From Phlyctochytrium arcticum (taxonomy: Eukaryota > Chytridiomycota > Chytridiomycetes > Chytridiales > Chytridiaceae): a stretch of 64,000 nt of DNA. Shown here piece after piece: positions 12,846-22,756 of this stretch. A model generated the notes under the pieces. That model was not told the origin of the DNA. It did not search any database and saw nothing but the letters and a program-made list of their open reading frames with translations. The position numbers and the translations under genes were made by a program. The first letter of the stretch is position 1, and the number at the start of each line of letters is the position of its first letter. The stretch covers positions 496,001 to 560,000 of the forward strand of contig JAHLKI010000011.1 in NCBI GenBank assembly GCA_025602905.1, read 5' to 3'.

Positions 12846-14852
12846 CTATGAGCCTGTACTAAAAAATCGGGATATGGTCGTTTGGCTGCTCGGCTTTCGT
12901 TTGGCAGGCCTCTGATCATTGTGCTCATCAGCGGTAGATTTGGAATCCAGCGCACGCTTCCTATCTGTTGAGCTGCCATCATTAGCTATTGTAACATCCA
13001 CTTCGGGTGCCGGGGTTTTGCTTTCAGCTTCGGAGGCAGCGGTGAAATACAGGCATAGATCCAGATGTTCGTTCATGTCTTGACCCAGTTCAATCACTTT
13101 TGAGCAAACTGGACAAACAGCAGATGTCGTGGCCCCGTCTTTGTTCTGTGACTGTTCGATCTGACTTGGTGGCAATTCCTCCACAATGAGCTGCGCAGGC
13201 GGATTGGTGCCATCTTTTCGGTCGGCGGCTGTATTCCTTCATGAGTTCCGAAGATTAAGAAGAAACAGAATAACTTACTTTGACTGCCGAACAAGTCTCT
13301 CAGAGCGCCTTGATGCCGTTTCCGCGTGTCAACCAAATCTCGAAAGCGACCAATGAGCGTCTCTACTTTTTGCGAACTGCCCACGACGGTAGGCACAACG
13401 CGAACGGGGCGGAGGAACGAAACAAATTCCCGCAATTCTGCAAAATTACTGTGTTCTAAGAGGGAATTGTTTGAGTTTGTGGTCATGAAAACTCTGTGCC
13501 GCATATATTTCTTTACCAGAATATGGGACTTGCCAAACCTTCATTTCCGGAAAACCTGGCCTGTCCATGCTGACCACCCACTGGTCTTCCTTGGCTTGAG
13601 ATCCTTTTTTTTCCCGATTCCGCTTTTGAAATTCCCACGTCCAACCCGTGGGAACAATACACGTCACTCGTGAGTAGTGTTGCTCTGGTTCATCATACAA
13701 CGAGTTCTGAGGGCGACAATTAGTGATTAGACCAGTATCCAAAAGCATTGAATCCTACAATCCAGGTAAAATATTGCTCAATGTACGCCCAGTTTGGTAA
13801 GAAGCGCCACCCTGAACAGCAGCTGGTTAGTGTCATTCAACAGTGACCGCTCCAGAGATTCCCACATACCGCCAGGGGCCATTTCTCCCAACAATCCCCA
13901 ACCTACTACGTGAACGCAGCTTTGCTTGGGATCAGGTATATATATGTCAATGTCAGCGAGATCCAGGAGGCGCAATATCTCGCGCTTCTCTGCGTTCACG
14001 TATATAGGCGAATGACTGGCCTTTTCTGAAATAGACGACAGCAACTTTTCCTTGCCAATCGTGTAGGTTGCTACAATAAAGAGAGTTCGATGCTGAGATT
14101 GCTCCCCAGCAACACACTTGACACTCTCAGATATTGAACATTGAGCGCGTATTTGCTCCGCAACCAATGATCCGACAGAGTCAACGACGTCGATTTGTTT
14201 TGGAAAGATGTGTTTTGGATGACAATACTAGATAGCGTGTTTCTAGACATTAGTTTAAGGTCACTTGGTGGTAAGAAGCTAGGCGTCACCGTGGTATCCA
14301 GCATGATCTCCTGTACTGGATGAAGGGTTCCATCCGACGATTTCCAACCGGCCCAATCTTTCATACTCTCACAATATCGGAAATCGCCACAGTGCACATA
14401 GCGCAGCGTTTGGGACTGCGCAGAATCTGAGGAGTCGGTTTCGCCCGTAGCCACATCAAAAATCAACACCACTGCTCCCGGACAGTGATTGGCATCCATA
14501 AATTGAACAGAGTGGCCATTTTGAAGGTCCACACGCACGTTCAGAGGATGTGTGATGATGTATTCTCGAGGTAAATCCAATACATGAACCAGTAACCGTC
14601 CAGTCACGTCTGAGCAGTGGATCGGTCCATAGTTCCAGTTTTTTGTGATTCCGCCCCAATGATCTTGATGGAAATGGCTTGAAGAAGAACATGAATGGTT
14701 TGATATAGGATTGTCTCATATAAACCTAGCAGATCTTACCTCAGGAAGTAAGTGAACTCTGGGTTTTTGTACTTGAAGGCGTCGACGACAAAATTCGTTT
14801 TGGGGATACGTTTGCCGAGCGTCAAGTCGCTCAGGGCGGGGACATTGGACAT
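12846..14852 (-). CDS. PSO2: PSO2/SNM1-type DNA crosslink repair nuclease with C-terminal UBZ finger and PIP box
   Basis: Exons in transcript order: 14740..14852, 14290..14677, 13870..14227, 13759..13811, 13517..13706, 13279..13455 and 12846..13228; 553 residues, phases consistent. The metallo-beta-lactamase fold shows HFHQDHWGG, DANHCPGAVV and CGDFRYC, followed by LDTTYCHPKHIFP and the beta-CASP region (TLFIVATYTIGKEKL). VPYSEHSNFAELREFVSFL closes the nuclease. The family is a 5'-3' exonuclease that processes interstrand crosslinks. After the nuclease comes a UBZ4-like finger (CPVCSKVIELGQDMNEHLDLC) and a perfect PCNA-binding motif QTTISRFF four residues from the end. In animal SNM1A the UBZ finger is N-terminal, so this order is reversed. 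Confidence 0.92.
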
Positions 14853-15219
14853 TTAGTTTAGAACATTTGCAGACATTTGACATTTTGTTTTGGGCTCAAA
14901 CGACTTCCACCACCGCCAACCTCGTGATGTCATGACCGGCTGCGGGGTATTATTATTTCGCAGGAATTTCAAGAAAGATTTATTTGAGAGTTGGTAATTT
15001 CAGTCAGGAAAATCTATCCTTCTGCTACCCGAGCGCAGCCTTACAAATTGGTGCCAAAATATCCAGCGAAAGACTGCGAAAGACCTGGGGCCCACTGTCT
15101 GTGAGAGTTGGCCCTTTGGAAGACCGGTCAGATCTGACGAAGGCACAGTCAGGACTCAGCGGTGCTCCAAAGATTTGGAGGGAATTTCGAAATTCTTGGC
15201 CTCACTTCAAAACTTCAAA
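14853..15219. other. Divergent promoter region between PSO2 and the 15,220 gene
   Basis: A 367-bp segment between divergent starts. A second in-frame ATG exists upstream of the plus-strand gene at 15175, which would add 15 residues. No other feature seen. Confidence 0.5.
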
Positions 15220-16070
15220 ATGCCAGCAGCACCAGGAGGAATCAGAGCGGAGTTATTCGATGATGGCGCACAGGATGGACATGTAGATAAAGTGGCAGAA
15301 GAACAGTTGGCTCGGTACTTTGAGGACTACCTCTCGGACCAACCCGACGAGCAAGTCAAGCTTGAACCCAACGCACAAATCAAGCCTGAATCCCCGCAAA
15401 TACCTGCATTCACCACCGAAGGTACAGCAGAACCAGCCGTCAAAGGAATAAGGATCTGGCTGACTATGATTTTATAGAGTTCTGTCTGTTTGCAACGGCC
15501 CCGCGCATAGTACATTCGCAACCAACCGCAGAGTTACCCAGTCAGTCATGTCGTCCATTTGACTACGATAGGTATGAATGTTTCTGGATAGCCCGCCAAA
15601 GCAAACCTTCTGAATAACTTGTGTTCAGTGATGAAGAAGAAACGCTGCGGAAACGCTTTGAGGAGAGCGTCACAGACATTGATTTCCTCTCACAACCTCA
15701 AATTACAACTCTTGCACCAGTTCCTGCTATCCAGCAGCGCGTCAAGCGGATACGAAAGCAAAAAAGCCAACGACGCCGCCGGGTTGATGCAAAAATCAAA
15801 TTGGGCACATTGCATCCAAAACTAAGCAGTGGCATCAAGCAAACGTGGTGTCAAAGGCATTATGCGGGAAACCATGTTCACGCAGAGATATACGCAGAAA
15901 TGTGGGCAAGGCGATCAAGTACAAAGGATAGGAAAGTGGTGAATTCAAATCGGGGGAAAGGGATCGGAAGCGCTCGAGGAAGAGGCAGTGCCAGGGGACG
16001 GGGAAAGATGAATCACAGCACTAATAAGATTAATGGTCCACCAGTCGTGGCAAAAATAAATAAATCTTGA
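15220..16070 (+). CDS. Conserved-looking basic protein of unknown function
   Basis: Exons 15220..15421, 15478..15571 and 15629..16070 give 245 residues, with 56-57-nt introns and a clear CTGAC branch site in the first. The N-terminus is PAAPGGIRAELFDDG, then an acidic segment and a short hydrophobic motif EEFCLFATAPRIV. Next come KRFEESVTDIDFL and a strongly basic stretch (KRIRKQKSQRRRR). The C-terminus ends with RGKGIGSARGRGSARGRGK, an RG-rich tail suited to RNA binding. The EEFxLFATAP island recalls an uncharacterised fungal family (DUF2011), but I cannot confirm that. The RG tail and basic patch suggest a nuclear or nucleolar protein. Its stop lies 1 bp from the stop of TIF6. Confidence 0.65.
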
Positions 16071-16071
16071 A

Positions 16072-16991
16072 TCATGCCATGCTATCAATCAAAGAATCGC
16101 GCATCTGGTTGACGATATGTGTTGGCTGGGCATCTTGGAGCTGTTCGCAAAAATAACATTAAAAAGATGCAAAGGTAGTCCAGAAAAACGTTCTTACCTT
16201 GAAAATACTCTCAATGACCGAGAGTTCCGTACTCGTTGTGTCCAAACCAGCAAAGGCTGTCCAATCGTTGACAACCAAGCCCGCACCAATCAAGTCAGAA
16301 CCACGGTTGACGGTTCCGGCAACCAATGGGATCTGCAGCAGGGATGACAATTCATCTTGATCTTCCACTGACGTCTTTGGGTGGACGATACCACCGTTGT
16401 TGCTCAATGCGCAGTAGCTGCCGACAAGAACGTTTCCGGCAATGGTTTGTCGAAACACCTCGACCTTCAGGACATCGGCGATAATCTCCTCCGTTTCCTG
16501 TTAATCGCTTTTGCATGAGATCAAGCAATTAGACAAGGCGGCCGCTAAAAACACATACCCGGTCGACATCAGGGTGAACAAGGGCGACGTAGTCATTGCA
16601 AGCAATAACATTGCCCAGTGCAGATAAACGCTCCTCCACCCGCTGAATAGCCACAGTTTCTGGTAGGGAATTTCGGATGTGCTGGAGTTCTTGATCGGTC
16701 GTTGTGTTGGGCAGCAGCAGACCGTGACGGTTTCCAGCAGTCAAACGGCCAATAATCCGTGTTCCACCAATTGATGTGTGAACCACCGGCAAAACGTCCG
16801 ACAACTCGCTTTCAAAGACACTGTAAAAGTTTTCCGATCCACCGATAGCGACCAAGCCGTAGGAGTTGGTAAGCCGGGAGAAGACTCCTATATCATTACT
16901 GTTCTCGAATTGTGCACCTGCAGTCGTCGATATGTAAGGACAAAGGGCAATTTCGCCGACAGTGCAAAGACAGAAACTTACGGACGGCCAT
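16072..16991 (-). CDS. TIF6: Eukaryotic translation initiation factor 6
   Basis: Exons in transcript order: 16982..16991 (only 10 nt), 16559..16917, 16198..16497 and 16072..16140. They give exactly 245 residues, the length of eIF6 in most eukaryotes. The start reads [16 protein letters not shown] after splicing. Family motifs include [50 protein letters not shown] and [15 protein letters not shown]. eIF6 binds the 60S subunit, is needed for its nucleolar assembly, and blocks premature joining to 40S. The 10-nt first exon is unusual but fully supported by the protein start. Confidence 0.97.
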
Positions 16992-17260
16992 ATTTTATAT
17001 ATGTATGTACGGGTATCGGTGGTGTAAAGGTAAAGGTAAAGGTAAAGAAGGATCGACGATTGGTTCGTTGAGCAAAAGACAAAATGCGTAGGAATGTGGA
17101 ATATGTCAAGGGTTGGAAACTTTGAAATCGTAACCAAAAAAATTGTATATGTGAGTCAGTCGCACCGTCGCTGCTCCACGCGCCAGTGACTACGCCATCC
17201 ACGCGTTACAAGGCTCAACTTGCAATCTCCACCGGCCAGTCTCACTTAGTAAAAGCGGCA

Positions 17261-20200
17261 CTACTCTTCTAGCAACCTTTGAACCAGATGGGCCCCTTCG
17301 ATCGTAACCGTCAATTGTCCAATCTCGGCCTCTCCCTCCGGTTCGCATAGTGGAATCTCAAATACCCCTCCCTCCTCTTCGATATCAAGCAGCTCCTGCA
17401 AACTCATACTTCCAAATGCAACCTCTTCGCCGCTACCTTCTTCAACCGCACCCTCTCGAGGAGGACTCCGATCCAGAATTGTGAATGTGATGTCCGCGTC
17501 GTTGGTCTCGGAGAGTTTCAAAGCTCGTCGCAATCGGAATCGGTTTTTCGGATTTGTCGAGGTTGAAAAATCAAATGCTGCGAGAGGGTTGTTGTCAGCT
17601 TTGCCCACACAGTCAAAGTTTTGAACCCCTTTACTATACGTACCGTGGGAAAATGATAAGGTGGCTTTATGATCTGTCCCGAATTCCACATCCGGGGATT
17701 CCAGATCATCGCCGCCAGACGTTGACAGACCCAATAGGTTAAATTTGACCGAGAGAGCCTTCAGAGACTGTAGTCGCCCATTCCCGTTGAAAGACGAGGG
17801 ATTGAGTTGCAGCTGATCAATACTAACTCGTAAGATATCATCCGGACCCGTTTCCTTGATGACCAACTCAGAAGGCGGTTCCGACTAAATGTGAATCTAC
17901 ATGAGGTTCCGCGTAGCCTTAATCATGTATGACAATGTCTTACCGGTATTTGTCCCTCGCTGTCAATCGCCAATGATGATGACGAGCTGGATCGATGGGG
18001 TGCCAGTGACAAGCCGTACTGCTGTGCTTGGGTAGCGTCAGGTGCCTGATGTTGTGAGCTTGCGGAGAGTTCGGGTCCCGTAGTCTTATTGCCCTGATCA
18101 CTTCCGGTGGACCGATCTCTTTCGGCTCGCTCCCTGTGCTCAAATTCACCTGGACTAGTCACATCCGGGAACTGTTCGGTACTACGCGATCGGTTAACGA
18201 CGGTGGGATCTCGCGTCGACCCCAATTCTCGCGTGGTAGGTTGAGTGACAGATGCCCGGGTGCTCTCAGGCTTTGGCGGCCGTCTTCTATGCCGATTAGT
18301 GCGATCCCTACTCCCACTACTTGATCTCGGCGAGGAGTCCAGCTCCAACTGGCCGAGAGATAGTGTTGATCCACCCATCTTTTCCCCTATGCTCATGGTG
18401 GAGGGCGCGGAGACGAGTGAAACCTCGGACTCCTGTTGTATCAATATACTAATGACAATGACAACTTAGTTGATGTAAATGCCTGGGTAAAGCTTCTTTT
18501 ACTTACGTTGACCGAGGTTCCCTTATGGGGTCAGCTTGCTCCGTGGTTGGGAATGTGGAGGAAAATGAAGGATTTGCACCACCTCGGACGCCAGATTCAA
18601 ACTCGGCAACAACGGCCCGATCATCCAGCTGGGATACCACCTATCAACTCTTCCATTATTCTCCTATGGTGGTTGGATTCTAGCAAAATTTCATCAAGTA
18701 CCGGAACTGCCTCTAGCTTATATGGGCGCTCCCAAGCAAGTGTCAAGTTGATCTTTCCCACTCGCTTTCCTTGGGCATCCTGTCACAGTACAGTGTAAGG
18801 TGAGTAACCTGTTGTTAACTCAGGCTTTAGAAGGGCGGAGGTTTTTACCTGGAGGTCAAACAGACCCGTCACCTGGTCGTTTAGAGCCAGATTCAGCAAT
18901 GAGATTTTCGCTGTGCCGTACACATAGTCTTCCAGTCCCTCATTGTCGTCCAGAACCACGATTTCCATCTAATGTCATACACATACATATCAGTTTGGAT
19001 TAGGCGTGTGATGCTATGGTACGACTTACCAGGCTGGTCCGCAAATCGCGATCCAACTCCATACTCATCGGCACGGGATATGATTTGTAGAAATGGAAAT
19101 CGGGATTACACGACCCGTGTACTGTATCCTGCAAAAAAGCATAAAAAGTTTAAGAGGACATAGAGCTGCTGATTCCAAAAAGTCAAAACCAACCGTGACG
19201 ACGAGATCGTAGTTGTAGAATTGAAATGATAAATACACGGCAGGATTTTTCCCTGCCGGTGCGGTCAACCCAGAAACTTCCCCAATCCGCACGGCGAGCT
19301 CGTTTATGCTCGCGCGCGGTGCAAAGCGTCGACTAGTAACATCGGTCAGTTATAAAGGAATAGCGCGCTCTTCTTGCTTTGGTACGGTACCCGGCGGACT
19401 GAGAGTTTCCGACGCTCAATAAGTTTAAGGCGGTCGTCCGCTCTTTGAACCTTCGAATGGCTTGCACCATGGGGATCTTGACGCTCAGCGAGTATTTGAG
19501 GCTACCAATTACCGTGGTCTGTATTCATTTCTGTAAGCAACTATCCGTACGACGTAGTAACCGAGAAGCTTACCCCGTCATGAGTACTGATAAGCTGCCC
19601 CACGTACTGTAATTTGGATGTCCGGTGGGGATCAATGATGTCTTTAAAGACCACAAGGCTAGAGAACAGAATTTAATGGAAATTCCAGCATGAAAAAAGC
19701 CATTTCATCCCTACCAAGTTGCAAATTCAACAAAGTCAGTCCCGTCAGTGCGACACATGTGGAGTACCAATGATTTGCTCTGTAAATATAGCAAGAAAAA
19801 GTCATCGACATACACTTTCTGCCTGGTAATAGTGTAAATATAACGTTACAGCATAGATGATTTTTGTCTCACCTTGAGGTCATATTATAATATGGAGCCA
19901 GGCCGACTCCCACAGGGGTGACCTGGGTTTCGAAATCAAAAAAGTCAAAGTAGATCATCGAAGTGAATGCATCCCCGTCGCGGTCATCCAATCCTTGACG
20001 ACGCAAAAACTTGAATCCGTCCTCGCCAATGAATGCGGCATCAAGGTGCAGGGTGATCAAATTTTGCCCTGGGAATCAAAAATAAATCCAACTGCTGCCT
20101 AAAACTTTGTCTCGATGGCTTACCCTTCTCCAGTAAAACGTCGTCCTCTGCAAGATCGATTGTTTTCTCAATGGGTGCGGGAACTGGGTGGGAAACGTTA

Positions 20201-22414
20201 GGGGTGACAAGTCAGAATGATTGATGATGCCTCACCTTTGGCTGTTCCATAGGCAATATTCTTCAGCTGACTTTCCAAGTGTGCGATGCGGTTCGCTCTC
20301 AAGTCCAGAAGGCGAGAATCCTCTTCTAGCCGCAGCTCTAAAACGCCGCTCAATAACACGTTGTCATATCAGGAGAACCACTCAACATACCATATTCATT
20401 TTTGGTAGCTTGTAACGTCATACCGAGATTGGCGACTTCTCTCTTGTAATCCTTACTGATCCGTTCCTGCATCATCAATAGTTTGCGAGTTTTTTCAAGC
20501 TCCTCGATACATTTGGCATATTGTAGCCGCAAATCTTGTAGTACTTTTTTGTCCTGTTCCAAAAGAATGAGAATGTGGTTTGCAAGTTGTACGAACTTTT
20601 GAAGACCTCTGCAAAGTCCTCTACGACATGATCTGCCTGGCCAATAAAGTCTGCCGTTTGCGGTTTCTTATGCCGAAGCTGCCAAAGAGTAATCGCTTCT
20701 TCGATTTGATGAAGTTCGAGCAAGCCGTTCCGGGTGATTTTCTGCAATTTGTCTCTAAGCAGTTCCAATTCATGTCGCAGATTGTACATATTGCCTTCGG
20801 CAGTGATCTTATCCTGGGTTAGAACTCGGACATCGCCTAGGTTCAGCCATGAATAACTGAGATTATCAAATTGTAAGCAAACGGTAATGTACCATGCGCT
20901 GTTTGCAGTTGACCATGCACGAGACTCTTCTCCCGCAGTGCCTCCGCGAGCTCATTTTGTAGATCTGCCACTCTTTTCCGCAAAACTGCCCTCTCTGTCT
21001 CAAACTCATCTTCCCGATCGAAACTGAATCGCATTTTTAAAAGACGACTTTGCTCTTCCTCAAGTAGCCTCTTTTCTGCTTTTAAGTCTTCGATAATGAT
21101 GTTCAGCTGTTGAATTCCATGTTCAGCAATTCCATCATTTGAGTTCTGATCTTTAAATCAACAGACCTCTTCTTCTCGTTTCCCACTGTTCACCATGTCC
21201 TTCAATTTGTCCTCAAGCGCCGACCTCTTTCGTCGCTCTTCCTTGAGATCCTCGTTGAGATTCTCGAGGGACTTAACTGCATCCTCGTGAGCTTCTTGCA
21301 GACCACGATGCTTCTCGCTCAACGCGTCCAAGGTATTCTTTTGCTGGTTCAATTTCGCTCTGGAGTCGCTCAACTCTCGCTGCATTGCCAAACGTTCCAT
21401 ATCTGCCTGCTGTTCCTGGCTGTACCCCTTGAGAAAATGTTCGTTGGTAAGGTTGCCAAGTCGGCCTACCTTTCTTGATGAAGCCGAAGGCGCTCCACTT
21501 CTTCCTCCAGCACATCATTCTTTTTTTCGGAATCGTTCAATCGTCCACGCAGCGTGGTTATTATCTCTTCTCTGCAAGGGGCCATAAGCATAGCGGAAAA
21601 CGAACGTGTTGTGTTAAACCTACAGTTTCGCGATTTCTTCACTTTGATCGTCATATTCTTGCGGAACACTGAGAAAGGTCAGAGGGAGGTATACATGGTA
21701 GATTATTCATCTTCAACTCACTGAGCTGGCGCTTCCCGTCCCCGGCCTCGGCCTCGCCTATCGAGCCCAGTCAGAACGTTGTCTCGATAGAAATCTTCGC
21801 AATATGCTCACCCCCTAACAGTGAGCGCCGGTTGGAGCTTTCGCGCGTTCTAAAAAGGCATTGTCAACCTTGTTGATGTTTGAGAGAATGATTGCATCGT
21901 TCTTACACTATTGACTCGTGGCGGGATGTGATCATAGCGAGCCCCTTTACGACTTTCTGACTCATGTAGGGACTTGAAGAAGTTCATCTGACGCGACAAG
22001 TGGATCAACATCACGTCTAGGAGCTGCCAGCGACCAGGGTCTTACTTTTGTCTTTAGTTGGGAGTTCTCTTTTGACACATTTCTCAACTGATCTCGCAAA
22101 TCCGCAACCATATCGTCCACTTCGGCCATCTCCTTTCTGTTGATGAAAGGTTTATCTACTCCCCCGTGATGGCCGTGTGATGAATCTTTGGCTTTTCGCA
22201 GGTCTTCCGAAAGCTTTTGCACCTTTGTTATCAATCTAATGGGGTGTCAGCGGAACAATGAGTCGGCCACAGAGGACAGAAGTTACTGCTTGGTACGATC
22301 ATCCTGCTCATTCACTTTCTTCTTCAAGTTGATACTCTCATCTTTTAGTCCAAATAATTCGTCGGATACTTGAACAGGCCTCAGATCTAATGAAAACGAT
22401 AAGAAATCAGACAT
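17261..22414 (-). CDS. RPGRIP1L: RPGRIP1L/MKS5 ciliary transition zone scaffold
   Basis: I resolve 24 exons: 22414-22287, 22235-22046, 21987-21907, 21849-21812, 21757-21722, 21668-21624, 21571-21470, 21419-21167, 21106-20893, 20836-20391, 20337-20236, 20183-20124, 20068-19873, 19822-19715, 19658-19574, 19518-19391, 19332-19194, 19128-19030, 18968-18849, 18779-18702, 18640-18507 (or from 18628), 18448-17944, 17884-17644 and 17577-17261. About 1281 residues, close to the human protein (about 1315). Long coiled coils come first (EELEKTRKLLMMQERISKDY; ANRIAHLESQLKNIAYGT). The first C2 domain has FFDFETQVTPVGVGLAPYYN and SVKIPMVQAIRRFKERT, then a second C2 and a C-terminal C2-like RPGR-interacting domain. 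It scaffolds the transition zone that TMEM17 also joins. One frame break near 20,600 inside exon 10 is described in the findings. Confidence 0.9.
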
Positions 22415-22756
22415 CTGTCCATGTATCCCTCAGAATTCCACACTGACCTCTCCCTCTCGCAGCCACCATTCCCCCATGTAGGTGGGAAGACATCCCATAT
22501 ATCAAATTATGTCAAGTGGTCGTCCCTGCCAAAAGGTTCAGGGCATTCAAAATTCAAAATTGACAGGCCGACGTGCTTACGTAATCAGAAACACGTCCGC
22601 GCTTTCGGACGAAATGCGCGTTCATCTTGGATTCGGGTCATCACCTTTGTCAAAATATTTATTTATTTTTTGGCCAAGTTTAGTTTGAGCATGCGTTATG
22701 ATTTGAATTCGGCTATCAGTGAAAAAATTCGGACACGCTAAAGGTTGTGACTGTCG
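22415..22756. other. Divergent promoter region, RPGRIP1L and GCNA-like gene
   Basis: A 342-bp region between ATG 22414 (minus) and ATG 22757 (plus). AT-rich runs occur near 22655-22680. No coding exon seen. Confidence 0.5.
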
